DNA from: Arcuatula senhousia
Lineage: Eukaryota; Mollusca; Bivalvia; Mytilida; Mytilidae
NCBI GenBank assembly: GCA_963971305.1
Contig: OZ020304.1
Location: 34,954,502 to 35,018,501 of the forward strand
Direction: 5' to 3'
DNA length: 64,000 bases
The notes beneath the pieces were generated by a model that saw only the letters and a program-made list of their open reading frames with translations, was not told the origin of the DNA and made no database searches. This document shows positions 39,101-46,143 of the stretch, piece after piece. The position numbers were made by a program, and so were the translations under genes. The number at the start of each line of letters is the position of its first letter. The stretch's first letter is position 1.

Positions 39101-42100
39101 TAGAAACACGAAAATAAATGATAGCTAATACTTAAAATAACTCTCTTTTAGTCCCAAAATGCAAAATTTGGTACCTGCAAAAATTACCCATTATAAGGTA
39201 TAAATACCTGTACTACTCTGACCAGGGATTCTGGGAATCTCTCAAACAAAGACTGGAAGGCTATGGCAGGTAGTCTAGACAAGAAAAGATATATTTGCAT
39301 ATTCAAAGTTCCACTTTAAATTCAATAGTAGTAATAATGATATGTTAAAGGTATAATTCCAGAAACGGTAATTTATCTAGTTTGGTATTTTCCTCTGATA
39401 AGTCTTGAATAGACAAAAAGCATGTCAGGCATAGCTAAAATTTATTGTCTGTTACTTTGTTGTAATTTTGATTACCAACATTAACATTTGAAATTCTACT
39501 ATAAATATGATAACCTAACTAAAGAAATTTTAATCATATATTTGTATGTGAATATTTTCAATATATGTTAAAAAAATATTGCACATTTTTTTTTAAATAT
39601 TTGTATTACCTCAATACTACAGTATCAACGGTGGCTTTGGCACTGACTGTCTTGTATGGTTGTATGTGGCCCTGTTAAATATAAACACAAGTTCAAACCA
39701 TTGCTGCTCATAAAAAAAGTTCACAATAGTAAAATGTTTAGTCAACTCAAATAGAACAGTCAATTGGCTCAATGAGGATATCCCCAGATTCCTATGGGAG
39801 TGAAATAAGTAAAGTAAACATAGCTAATATTGTTAGATATGTCAGCTAGCTCATTGTGGATTCTGAATGATAAAGAACAATGAAATGTCTTCATGCACAT
39901 CTCCATATTGTGATTAATTCCTCTTTTTAAAGTAGTGTTAAAGGAGATAGTTCTGCATGTTTTTAATTTTGTGTTTTAAAATGCATTTGAAAGATTTAAG
40001 TCACACATATTCACAAGCTTTAAATTTCACGTTTGAATTTCATACAAAAACAGAACAATTTTATCCATGACTTATAAAGACGGCTTACAGTGAGAACATC
40101 AAGAATACTGAGTAAACTGTGAAGACTTTCCCCTGTGGTAACACATTTTACTTGGCAGTCTGTAGAATCCTAAAAAATACAAGTGGTGATTGTAAATAAG
40201 GAAACATTCTGAAAATAAAGTTAAAATGTTGAAACTGTTTTGTAATTTTGACAGTAATACATGTATGAGAGATAAAAGCAAGAATATGATAACCTGTATC
40301 ATATGCTTCTATCAAAAGGCGGACAACTTTGCCTAAGTTTTTGATAGACTCAACCCCCTTGCTTTTTTATATTTTGTTTTACACAACCTCCTTTTAGCTA
40401 ACTCATAATGTTAAAATGTTTTTCTGAGTATCATTTTGAAACTCTCCTTTTTGAACAGTGTTGTACCTGTTGTAAGATACATGAACATTTCCTGATCTAA
40501 TTTTTTACATCATTTTTTTACACTGTAGATTTGAAACAAAATCATAGTAAATCTTCAAAAGAAGCCATGACTTAATAGTTTTCACTAATGTTGGGAATTT
40601 TTTTAACTATTGGTTTGTCTTATATCTTTTGTGACTTTATTTTAAGTCCCCAAAATATGATATTATTTAAGTTTTCATTGATCAGTCAGTACCTGTTCTT
40701 TGATGGTGACTTTTAGTTTTCCACTCTGTACCACATAAATACTGTCATCCTGGTCCCCAATTCTAAACAGATAGGAACCAGCAGAAATGTTCTTTGTCTC
40801 CATGTGCTTCACCAGTTCTAGAAACAATGGTTTTTCAAAATGTCCAAATACTCTGAAATAAATTATCAAATCAAAGTTCATTTTGTAAATTCTTTTCATT
40901 ATTATTGATCATTTTAAAGCATCAAGCTTATTAGCGTTCAAGTTCTATTAGTTCAATGTTAAAGAATGAAAAGCAGAAAATAAAATATACATTTCCATTT
41001 TTCTTTGTGTCCTGAGCATTCAATACAAATTGTAACACCAAGCATGTTATGAGAAACAGAAAAATTAAGTATCATATGCACGAATTGAAGCTTCATAAAA
41101 TGTTCATATCTTGTAGAATTTTTCATTATACCATTACCTTTTAAAGATTGAACAACACAAAAGTGTTTTTAAGCTCTCAAATAGACTGATCTTAGATGGG
41201 GTCTGACCAGGCAGTGTTTCAGACAATATTTCATTTTGTGATATTTTAAGGATAATTTGGGATAATTTTTCCATCAGCCAACAAAAACTAGATTCATAAA
41301 TCAGAGCCTTAGGGTTAATCTTATTACTCAGTGCTTATCTATCCATATATTTTTACTACTGGTTTGGTCATATTTTTTTACCTTGTACTCCTTAACATGT
41401 AGAGAACCTCTGAAGGTAATCTGTGATCTGATTCTTCTATTTCGGACGAGTCTGTTTCTAAGAAGGACTGAGGGGGTTCTCTATGTCTTAGTGTAGGTAA
41501 GGTAGATTGTCGTCTCATCTGTAGCAATCTAAACAAAAACATCGAACAATATATCAATAATGACTTTTCAACCACTCAGCTTTATAGAATATATTAATTA
41601 AACAATAAAAATTTTCCAATTAATATGATGTTACACTAGGAAATAATTATGAGAGTTCTGTGTCTCTGAAGATTAACACCAGGCATTTGAAAACTATGAT
41701 ATCTACCAGATTTATGACCTTACTTGGATGTGACTGGTGTGTTATACCAAGCAGGAACTGCTTAATCTTTTGGAGCACCTGAGATCACGCTTGTTTTGAC
41801 TTCGCACTGTTGATTGCTATTCAGTTGTTTTTGTATTTCTGTGTTTTATGTTGTCTGTAAAGTGTTTATTGGCTTTGTCTTTACCCTTTCAGACTTTTGA
41901 CTTTCGGATGCCCTTTTGAAATTTCTGATTCTTTTGAGAAAAAAAAATGTCATTTTCATTTTGAACTATTCAGTTATAAATGCCTGTACCATGTCAACAC
42001 CAATGTGAGCTTCAATTTCTAAAGTGTGTCTGTCTTGTTATGTCTTTTGTTTTTATTATATAATAAAGATTCCCAGTTTCAGTCTTAATTATTTGCAACA

Positions 42101-45100
42101 CAGAAATGTATAGGAAATACATGACATGTTAGCAATATCCAAAATATTTTTAAAGAAACAATGGCATGAAGTTGCCTTGGAAGATGTGAAGTAAATTTGT
42201 TTTATGCTACTGGATGTCAGACACAGAATACCAGATGTCAAAGTGATTCCTATATGACATTACTGCTACATATTGCATTTGGTATAAGCAAACCCATGTA
42301 AAATGTGGTCTATTATCACTGAACAATAGGCTGAACCACTGATGTTGCTATGACCTACTTTTTAGCTAGTTTGATGACTAGTTGTTTATTCTTAGCTTTC
42401 CCTCTTGCATGTGCAGGAAGTTGCCCAACTGTATTCTTTGTAAAACTTTTTACCTGAAATGAAGAAACCAGCAAATTGAATAGCAACAAATTCCAAACCA
42501 TTTATACATGGATACCATCTTATATTCTAGAGCTTGCTTCATAACCATGACCACTGTGGAATCATAAGTATTCATGAAGTTCATGAAGTTCAATTTTCAT
42601 AGTATTTGTTATTCTCAGTCAACCAGGAAAGTTTGAATTCAAGACCAATTATGTAAAGTTAATTTTAAGTTGATAACTTCAAGCAAAATGTTGAAATCAA
42701 GGAATCAATAAATCCAACAAAAGTCTGTTTTGGAGAAACCATGAAAAGTTGTCAACACAAAAATATTAACCATATTTTTCATTGTACAAATGTGTTTGTA
42801 ATAAAAAAAAAAGATAAAAGAGCTTAAGAAAACCCTAGTCTAGACCATGTATCATAAAGCTCAGAATGTAAAAGCACTAAATAACATCTTAAATTTATTT
42901 TGACACTTTTTTTCTTTCATCTATGAAAGTAAGCTACAGATTAAGTTGAAGAACAACATCTAAACAGAAGTGCACATTAAAGAACCTACTCTGTAGCTCA
43001 TAGTCTCAGCCCTGCAAGCTTGACTTCAAAATATTTTTGTTTTGTTTTGTCAGACTAATAATACACCGTATTACATGATACATCAAAACTCATAGGATAT
43101 TATCAAATCCCATCTATTATCATTTAAATTACAAAAGAAAACGATATATCAACACCCTTTGTAAAATCCAATGGGTTCCAATGTATCATTTTCTTAGGAG
43201 AAAAGACAGTTTTTTTACTGTATCCATGAGGTTTTGATGTACATGTATCATGTTATACGGTGTAAATAAGTATAGAATCCTATCATATAATCTTCTGAAT
43301 ATAATGCATTGCCCACACTTATAAATTAAGTGATAGTTCATTAAAGGTACTTATAAATACATAGTATGTTAGTGTTATGATACACTCTAAAAGCTGCAAA
43401 AAGTTGAGAATTATTTCTAGAATTTCACGTCTGAAAAAGTGATTGCAATTAGATATAAAATTTGTGCTCTGAAATCACATCATTTCTATACACAGTGAAG
43501 TATACACTGAAGAAGAAAATATGATAAAAAGTTAGTTCAGTCTATAGTTTACTCTAAGAGAATCCCTGTTACATATTTTTTTATGTTTTTTGAATTGGTG
43601 GGTACTATTATGCTGTTACTTTGAAATCAACATGAGAAAGATAAATTATACAAATTGCATTTTTTAGTCATTTATAAACAATGGGTGAAATTACCTGTAA
43701 ACACTACAGTAAGTCAAAATATAGCTGTGGACAAAATATTCAGTGTTCATTGCATACAGTTGCTGAGAAACTTTCATGAAAATTTTGTGATAATTCTAAC
43801 AAATGAAACATGTCCTTTTGATGCCATATATAAATCCTGATTTACACACAATTTCTATTTTAATGTTGACCATTGCATTCTTCAATTTCTTAAGTGTGTC
43901 TTAGTCTTGTTTTGTCCATCTTCTTGGACTAATGAGATGGATCTTCCTGTTTCAGTAGTTATGTTATATTTGTATTTACAGGTCAGATGATGGATTATCA
44001 AATATATTATCATTTTTGTTTGTTTGTACATAATTCTAAAATAAATGTATTATGTAACAGGGTCTCCTGGAGTAAATGATAATTTGAGAAACATTGTAAA
44101 GAGACAGTTCAGACAAACACAACTTGCCAATCCTGCTAAATCAGTGGCTACTAAGCTCCCCTGCAGCAAAACAATCACACACATAAATTAGACCCCATGT
44201 ATGAGCTCTACACAACATGAATGTATAGGTTTCTAGTCATCATGCTTGGTATTCAGTCTCATAGAAGAGGGTCAGACAAAAAAGATTTTGTGTCAGATTT
44301 GTTGGTCAGTTGACAATATACAATACTTTCATTGACAGTGAAAGAAATAAGTAGTAGACTGATGAACATTTCTATGTTAAAACTGAGTAGGTCTACATAG
44401 AATTTGGAAAATTTTCTCTAAAATACAAGATTTCTATCAAATAAATAATAAGAAGATATAGTATATTGACTAAGAAGTTTATTTCTAAGACTGCATTTGG
44501 TCAATTCTAATTTTTGGATACAAAGTATTGTGGGTAAATCAAAATCTGAGTTATGTATACCCTTCAACTGCCTTCCTTAGTGTATTGACCAATCAAAGCA
44601 TAAGATATTGTCAACTGAAAAACATCTTTATCTAGTCTTTTGTGTTCTACCAGGTTCTTTGAGACTTAATACCTTGCATAGTAGTATGCTTTCAAAAAGT
44701 GTTAGCTAGAATACAGAATATCATACATTATACAACCAACCTGTCCGGAAAACTTAAAATAAATTGAGAATTGATAAATGTATCAACCTAAATGTACAGA
44801 AAAGTATATCCTACATGTATGGCAATTCATCATTTATCAAAACATTTAAATCTCAATGTTAATTTTTGTGGTACTTGCTGCTCAATACAAGTTAAAGAAG
44901 TTATATTAATCATAATAACAGAACAAAAAGGTAAACTTGTGAACTTGACAAACTAGCAGAAGAACAAATTGAAAAAGTCAAATTTTCTGCAAAAATAAAA
45001 ATGATAAGATATTGTGGACAGGTGGACTGAAACAAAATTTTTCAAATTCACTGAATATTATTATGGACATTTCCTTCCTTGCAGTGCTTTCACTAAACAT

Positions 45101-46143
45101 TTCCTTTATATGAGTGTTTTCACTTTGCATAAGTTAAACTCAATGCTCATAAAAAAATAATAATAAAAAAGTTCAAGGCAATAAATTTTGATATGAATTA
45201 CAAATGTCCTGTCTATTCAAGACTCATCAGAGATGCTCTACTAAAAATATTGAAAATGTCAAACACTATATGAATTTGAAGTGCATCGAATAATAAACTA
45301 AAATATGGCAAAGTAAAACCCAAATTGTAACTGAAATCAACCTTAGTATGCCTGAGGTAGGGAGAAGCTCGTAGTTTAGACAATTTTGAAGACTGCCATC
45401 AGTATTTATTTTACCTTTCTCAGCATTCTTCTACCATAGAACAAAACTTTATCTCTCTTTCTGAACCTTGGTTTTCTTGGTAAATCTGCTCTGCTTGGCA
45501 AAACTGCAACAAATGAATGTAAATGGAAAAGAATTACAAACAAGTTTTGGGTTTTGCTTTTTCATTTAACTTTTGTAGTTACATGTAATTTAAATGTAAA
45601 ATGAATCAGAAATGTTAACAAAAATAAGTTTTCAACATCAATGTGCACGGAGTATATGGAGATTAATTTTGGTTCTATTGGACCTCAAACTGTAAAGAGC
45701 ATACATGTATTTTCCTCTACTTTCCATGTCAATTAATAGTTATTGTGTCATGGTCCTTACGTTTTTTCTGTTGTGAATGTCATGATAACTTTTCTTTCAA
45801 TTCTTTTGGTTTTCAATGTTTCAATATTTTGGTTCAAATGTTACTTATGAAAAGTTACTTCTGAAATATGCATATTCAGCATTCCAGTAACTATTTTAAC
45901 CTTGAGTTGTGACTGGCTTTGGTACTTTGTATTTTCAAAACCTAATGCTTTTTTTTATTGATTGATTGGAATTGAAAACCATTTTAAATGCATATGGGTT
46001 ACAAATCATGGTATGTTGTATTAATAGAAGAAACATATACTATACTTGTCACTTATTTTACCTTTCGTTCTCAGTTTCCATACCCCAAAGAACAAGACAA
46101 CCAAGAACGTCACCAGGGCCACACTTATGGCTATCATGATGCT
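18010..46143 (-). CDS. PNPLA6: PNPLA6/PNPLA7-like lysophospholipase (neuropathy target esterase), 28 exons, 3' end missing
   Basis: Members of this family sit in the ER membrane and hydrolyse lysophosphatidylcholine and phosphatidylcholine. Twenty-eight exons were placed by hand from GT-AG sites and similarity to vertebrate NTE; together they are 3426 nt (1142 codons) in one frame. Numbering from the first exon found: a hydrophobic anchor (residues 4-22), [12 protein letters not shown] (about 40-51), CNB-like domain 1 (about 138-260), a variable linker (about 289-400), CNB-like domains 2 and 3 (about 430-690), and the patatin domain (about 870 on). The domain has GGGGAR, the nucleophile Ser913 in GTSMG and Asp1033 in DGG, 120 residues apart as in vertebrate NTE. 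The C-terminal exon(s) after FGSFDEIA were not found. Invertebrates usually have one gene equivalent to vertebrate PNPLA6 and PNPLA7, so the symbol is for the pair. Introns are full of repeats, and three exon edges are tandemly amplified. Confidence 0.95.
18802..18950 (-). CDS. PNPLA6: PNPLA6-like exon 27
   Basis: Encodes [20 protein letters not shown] and [17 protein letters not shown], matching the MGAKTVIAIDVGS...LSGWWLLWKRLNPW block. Donor AAG|GTTTGG. Confidence 0.95.
19080..19500 (+). repeat. Three tandem ~150-bp monomers, family I
   Basis: GATCAACTACATATCATGAC + AAACAATCCTACAAAATTTC + ATCAAAATCTG repeats about three times with GTTCCTATGACCTAAAAT and AGTCCCATAACTCCTATAAA. It breaks off at 19492 into unrelated sequence; no terminal hairpin was seen. 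Lies in PNPLA6-like intron 26, upstream of exon 27 in the sense direction. Confidence 0.6.
19954..20089. mobile_element. 136-bp near-perfect foldback element
   Basis: Arms of about 60 bases (AATTATTGACTTTGATATAG + GTTGACATC... and ...GATGTCAACCTATACCAAAG + TCGATAATT) close on the loop GAGCCGAAGGCGAG (20017-20030). The loop itself contains GCCGAAGGC. Confidence 0.8.
21248..21364 (-). CDS. PNPLA6: PNPLA6-like exon 26: catalytic aspartate, with amplified acceptor edge
   Basis: Encodes [20 protein letters not shown] and [16 protein letters not shown] carries the catalytic Asp (1033 here), 120 residues after the Ser. The acceptor TTTTGTAG|GTAGCG and about 80 bases of the exon are copied about eight more times upstream in the intron. 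Only this copy continues into the DGGY segment and a donor (CAG|GTATGC). Confidence 0.97.
21290..22105 (-). repeat. Splice-acceptor array: 9 copies of a ~98-bp exon-edge unit
   Basis: Each unit holds about 20 bases of intron ending TTTTGTAG plus about 80 bases of exon 26 (SVWRYV to DPTDG). Acceptor AGs (plus-strand position of the G) are near 21365 (real), 21463, 21561, 21655, 21754, 21837, 21936, 22032 and 22101; spacing is mostly 94-99, with 83 and 69 in shortened units. Units differ by substitutions and by the length of a CT/GA run. Only the first is attached to the rest of exon 26. Confidence 0.93.
22332..22354 (+). repeat. (CACT)n microsatellite
   Basis: About six ACTC units directly after AGCGTTGCACGGGCGTAAAA. 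That GC-rich lead could be the decayed end of another hairpin-ended element. Confidence 0.8.
22541..23020 (-). repeat. Splice-donor array: 12 x 40-bp exon-edge unit
   Basis: Units start at 22541 and every 40 bases to 22981. Each has 30 bases matching the end of exon 25 and 10 matching the start of its intron, so nearly every unit carries TG|GTAAAT. The unit at 22621 has lost the GT. Units far from the exon (22541-22740) carry a shared variant (gatgacc for gaggaac) and are the most diverged. Confidence 0.95.
22991..23113 (-). CDS. PNPLA6: PNPLA6-like exon 25, with amplified donor edge
   Basis: Encodes [20 protein letters not shown] and [10 protein letters not shown], as in vertebrate NTE. The last 30 exon bases plus the first 10 intron bases form the terminal copy of a 12 x 40-bp array extending into the intron. 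The donor TG|GTAAAT at 22990 keeps phase 1 into exon 26. Confidence 0.95.
23781..23844 (-). CDS. PNPLA6: PNPLA6-like exon 24
   Basis: Encodes [20 protein letters not shown] followed by [15 protein letters not shown] is almost invariant in the family. Confidence 0.95.
24222..24378 (-). CDS. PNPLA6: PNPLA6-like exon 23: catalytic serine
   Basis: Encodes [20 protein letters not shown] and [19 protein letters not shown] is the GxSxG nucleophile elbow (Ser913 in this numbering). Donor ATG|GTAAGT. Confidence 0.98.
24620..24830 (+). repeat. Interspersed family J (SINE-like), copy
   Basis: CTGTTGGCTGTTTTCCAATT...AAATTGCTGCTGTACCAAGC, CCATTGCAATCTTCTCCAGT and AGTTTGGTAATTTTGTTGTT. Partial copies with the same order lie at 29650-29775, 41975-42110 and 43865-43960; the GGCTGCT..CTGTTTTCCATTG half also lies at 21160-21250, 36390-36470, 36700-36750 and 53995-54100. 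Confidence 0.55.
24873..24991 (-). CDS. PNPLA6: PNPLA6-like exon 22: start of patatin domain
   Basis: Encodes [20 protein letters not shown] and VLGGGGA, the entry to the patatin fold and most of the glycine-rich oxyanion loop. The Arg of GGGGAR is split across the next junction. Confidence 0.97.
25170..25530 (+). mobile_element. Family H element, third copy, in PNPLA6-like intron 21
   Basis: Two units (ACAGGAAGTACAGC..., AGGAAGTGGATATTTTACAG, TACAAAATTTCAAATCACTG) then a CAGACGGAAAGACAGACTGG run and GACAGAGGTAAACCAGTTAT. It lacks the final hairpin segment. Isolated single units of the same type lie at 23575-23700, 34840-34960 and 38330-38420. Confidence 0.55.
25681..25980 (-). repeat. Splice-donor array: 6 x 50-bp exon-edge unit
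   Basis: Exact 50-bp period. Each unit has the end of exon 21 (KKQPEAKV in the sense strand) followed by GTAAGTACAT and about 20 intron bases. Donor GTs (plus-strand position of the G) are at 25948, 25898, 25848, 25798, 25748 and 25698. The two units furthest from the exon are the most diverged; the middle ones are almost identical. Confidence 0.95.
25949..26131 (-). CDS. PNPLA6: PNPLA6-like exon 21, with amplified donor edge
   Basis: Encodes [20 protein letters not shown] and [19 protein letters not shown], matching vertebrate NTE. The last 30 or so exon bases and the donor GTT|GTAAGTAC are the first copy of a 6 x 50-bp array running into the intron. The exon-most donor at 25948 keeps the frame into exon 22. 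One or two extra units (50 or 100 nt) would shift the frame; three (150 nt) would restore phase but run through stops. Confidence 0.94.
26344..27285 (+). mobile_element. Pearl-like element, family D, in PNPLA6-like intron 20
   Basis: Five monomers of 167-175 bp (starting near 26394, 26560, 26733, 26908 and 27080) with ACTCATCATGCTGAAGCTGT, GTACCAAATTTGAAACCAAT and GAAATCTGTTACGAAAAAT. Then a (GACG)n run at about 27196-27238 and a terminal hairpin ATAGCCCCCTCTCTTACGAG (TGGGGGTATAA). The left end also has a C-run arm, CATACCCCCACTC. Confidence 0.82.
27443..27712 (-). mobile_element. Single-unit element with CCCCGCCAC/GTGGCGGGG ends, in intron 20
   Basis: TATACCCCGCCACACGAAGT (GGCAGGGTAT hairpin) at the left and TTGTGGCGGGGTATCATTT at the right are inverted. 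A CTGTCAGTCAGTCCGTCC run lies next to the left hairpin. In reverse orientation this is one core unit + tetranucleotide run + terminal hairpin, like the pearl-type elements. Confidence 0.6.
27792..27960 (-). CDS. PNPLA6: PNPLA6-like exon 20
   Basis: Encodes [20 protein letters not shown] and [20 protein letters not shown], strongly conserved with the QEFRLSGWLAQQED...[11 protein letters not shown] block. The intron 3' of it holds pearl-like element 26344-27285. Confidence 0.96.
28420..28483 (-). CDS. PNPLA6: PNPLA6-like exon 19
   Basis: Encodes [20 protein letters not shown], equivalent to the LLNSDIIRARLGASALD segment. Acceptor TTGCAG, donor AG|GTAAAT. Confidence 0.93.
28783..28920 (-). CDS. 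PNPLA6: PNPLA6-like exon 18: start of pre-patatin region
   Basis: Encodes [20 protein letters not shown] and [12 protein letters not shown], the NLATVA...FTLEL block that precedes the esterase domain. Confidence 0.96.
29306..29445 (-). CDS. PNPLA6: PNPLA6-like exon 17: end of CNB 3
   Basis: Encodes [20 protein letters not shown], matching [20 protein letters not shown] of vertebrate NTE. Acceptor TTACAG, donor A|GTATGT. Confidence 0.96.
29650..29775 (+). repeat. Family J copy
   Basis: GCCTGTACCAAGTCAAGACC + ATTGCAATCTATAACTA, TGTTTTGTCTTTTCTCTTGG and CCAAGTTCGGTAATTTTGTT, in the same order as 24690-24830. Confidence 0.55.
29836..30420 (+). mobile_element. tRNA-derived SINE head, split by a MITE
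   Basis: An A-box-like TAGCTGAGTGG (29848-29858) and a B-box-like AGTTCGAGCCC (30400-30410) are separated by about 60 bases once the MITE (29900-30374) and one copy of its target duplication are ignored. GGGGCC at 29838 and GAGCCCC at 30404 could pair as a stem. Not a functional tRNA: the arms are imperfect and it is interrupted. Lies in PNPLA6-like intron 16. Confidence 0.6.
29900..30374. mobile_element. 475-bp MITE with ~50-bp inverted repeats, nested in the SINE
   Basis: The left end CAGTCAGAGCTCCCACTGTA and the reverse complement of the right end CAGTCAGAGTTCCCACTGAA continue to match for about 50 bases with about 7 mismatches. The flanks are ACTAG at 29895-29899 and again at 30375-30379, a 5-bp target duplication. 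No coding capacity. Confidence 0.85.
30586..30759 (-). CDS. PNPLA6: PNPLA6-like exon 16: CNB-like domain 3
   Basis: Encodes [19 protein letters not shown] and [19 protein letters not shown]. The YGRGELVG stretch corresponds to the cassette of CNB 3. Confidence 0.97.
31118..31249 (-). CDS. PNPLA6: PNPLA6-like exon 15: end of CNB 2, start of CNB 3
   Basis: Encodes [20 protein letters not shown] and [11 protein letters not shown], conserved between the second and third CNB-like domains. Confidence 0.96.
31429..32022. mobile_element. ~595-bp non-autonomous DNA element with inverted repeats
   Basis: The left end CAAAGGACTAAAGCCACGAA (CCCTCATATTTGGCCC) and the reverse complement of the right end CAAAGGACTAGAGCCTCGAA (CCCCCATATTTGGCCC) match for about 40 bases. 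The inside is AT-rich with no ORF. No clear target duplication. Lies in PNPLA6-like intron 14, upstream of exon 15. Confidence 0.75.
32357..32534. mobile_element. ~178-bp foldback MITE
   Basis: AGGGTATTCCAGAAATAAAT plus a G6 run and GGAAGGCACT at the left pair with AGTGCCTTCCAACCCCCCCA and ATTCTGGAATAGCCCT at the right; the arms are about 50 bases. Lies in PNPLA6-like intron 14. Confidence 0.8.
32638..32771 (-). CDS. PNPLA6: PNPLA6-like exon 14: CNB-like domain 2 core
   Basis: Encodes [20 protein letters not shown] and ISKADFYR, the phosphate-binding-cassette-like part of CNB 2. Confidence 0.96.
33738..33862 (+). mobile_element. Fragment of a 'CCGTATTTTCCGGAGAATAA' element
   Basis: CCGTATTTTCCGGAGAATAA followed by AAGGCGCAGGGCC and AAAGCGCACC / AAACGCACCCC. 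This start and the repeated 'aaggcgcac' text are typical of a widespread animal DNA-element family (from memory). The other end was not found. Lies in PNPLA6-like intron 13, upstream of exon 14. Confidence 0.5.
34526..34600 (-). CDS. PNPLA6: PNPLA6-like exon 13: CNB-like domain 2
   Basis: A 25-codon, phase 0-0 exon encoding [20 protein letters not shown], equivalent to DVSLHFVLWGCLHVYQ of vertebrate NTE. Donor GAG|GTAGGT. Confidence 0.93.
35036..35790 (+). mobile_element. Family G element, second copy, in PNPLA6-like intron 12
   Basis: Shares AACATTGAACCCTGTACGTT, TAGGCCCAATATGGACAGTC and the CCTATGGTGGACTGACAAAG block with 56340-56450, followed by TTTTTGTCCCCCTTTGGACC-type text. It ends in a GC-rich stretch (CACTCCACGGACGGAGTGAC hairpin, GACCTGACTACTAGACC) near 35790. 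Confidence 0.6.
36114..36191 (-). CDS. PNPLA6: PNPLA6-like exon 12: CNB-like domain 2, start
   Basis: Encodes [20 protein letters not shown] and IRQGDM, the first strand and turn of CNB 2. Donor ATG|GTAAGC. Confidence 0.94.
36937..37199 (-). CDS. PNPLA6: PNPLA6-like exon 11: linker, longest exon
   Basis: The 263-nt exon encodes [15 protein letters not shown], whose SDFD core matches the linker of vertebrate NTE, an acidic stretch, and then [20 protein letters not shown], the helix leading into CNB 2. Confidence 0.93.
37569..37698 (-). CDS. PNPLA6: PNPLA6-like exon 10: variable linker
   Basis: A Ser/Pro/Lys-rich low-complexity stretch ([20 protein letters not shown]) in the poorly conserved region between CNB 1 and CNB 2. 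It is placed by open frame, phase and order. The donor AAG|GTTGGT is weak, and GTAG four bases on is an alternative. Confidence 0.8.
38163..38243 (-). CDS. PNPLA6: PNPLA6-like exon 9: helix after CNB 1
   Basis: A 27-codon, phase 0-0 exon encoding [20 protein letters not shown], almost identical to vertebrate NTE. Donor CA|GTAAGT. Confidence 0.96.
39208..39274 (-). CDS. PNPLA6: PNPLA6-like exon 8: CNB-like domain 1, end
   Basis: Encodes [20 protein letters not shown] and VQ, closing CNB-like domain 1. The [10 protein letters not shown] block is nearly invariant in NTE proteins. Confidence 0.95.
39610..39671 (-). CDS. PNPLA6: PNPLA6-like exon 7: CNB-like domain 1
   Basis: Encodes [20 protein letters not shown], matching the TVSARA..STVLR segment of the family. 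Acceptor AACAG, donor GAG|GTAATA. Confidence 0.93.
40089..40169 (-). CDS. PNPLA6: PNPLA6-like exon 6: CNB-like domain 1
   Basis: A 27-codon, phase 0-0 exon containing [15 protein letters not shown], the equivalent of the [15 protein letters not shown] block of vertebrate NTE. Donor T|GTAAGC. Confidence 0.94.
40693..40852 (-). CDS. PNPLA6: PNPLA6-like exon 5: CNB-like domain 1, first half
   Basis: Encodes [17 protein letters not shown] and [17 protein letters not shown], the beta-roll start of the first cyclic-nucleotide-binding-like domain. Acceptor TTTCAG, donor CAG|GTACTG. Confidence 0.96.
41382..41528 (-). CDS. PNPLA6: PNPLA6-like exon 4: linker into CNB domain 1
   Basis: Encodes [20 protein letters not shown] and then [16 protein letters not shown]; the LPSEVLYML block is highly conserved in NTE. 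The RRQST stretch is a basophilic-kinase-like site (an inference from the motif only). Confidence 0.94.
41975..42110 (+). repeat. Family J copy
   Basis: AATGCCTGTACCATGTCAAC, TTCAATTTCTAAAGTGTGTC and TTGTTATGTCTTTTG, as in 29650-29775. It is preceded at 41780-41940 by a T-rich block (ACTTTCGGATGCCCTTTTG) that may belong to the same or another SINE. Confidence 0.5.
42359..42453 (-). CDS. PNPLA6: PNPLA6-like exon 3: basic cytosolic linker
   Basis: Encodes a lysine-rich linker ending in QLVIKLAKK, equivalent to the region before the first CNB domain. The donor is read as AAAAA|GTAGGT; a GTCA three bases further would add a stop codon, which supports this choice. Confidence 0.85.
43062..43264. 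mobile_element. ~203-bp MITE
   Basis: Inverted ends TACACCGTATTACATGATAC and GTATCATGTTATACGGTGTA, with CATCAAAACTCAT and ATGAGGTTTTGATG just inside. AT-rich centre, no ORF. Lies in PNPLA6-like intron 2. Confidence 0.8.
45415..45503 (-). CDS. PNPLA6: PNPLA6-like exon 2: post-anchor basic segment
   Basis: Encodes [19 protein letters not shown], nearly identical to the conserved segment just after the membrane helix of NTE. Acceptor TTGCAG, donor AAAG|GTAAAA. Phase 1 in, phase 0 out. Confidence 0.93.
46062..46143 (-). CDS. PNPLA6: PNPLA6-like exon 1: N-terminal membrane anchor
   Basis: Encodes a run of about 19 hydrophobic residues ([19 protein letters not shown]) followed by WKLRTK, matching the position of the single N-terminal transmembrane helix of NTE. 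The donor is AAAG|GTAAAA. On the other side is a CAG acceptor, so either a further 5' exon supplies the start, or translation starts at the ATG that is codon 3 here. The ER-luminal tail would be very short in the second case. Confidence 0.82.
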
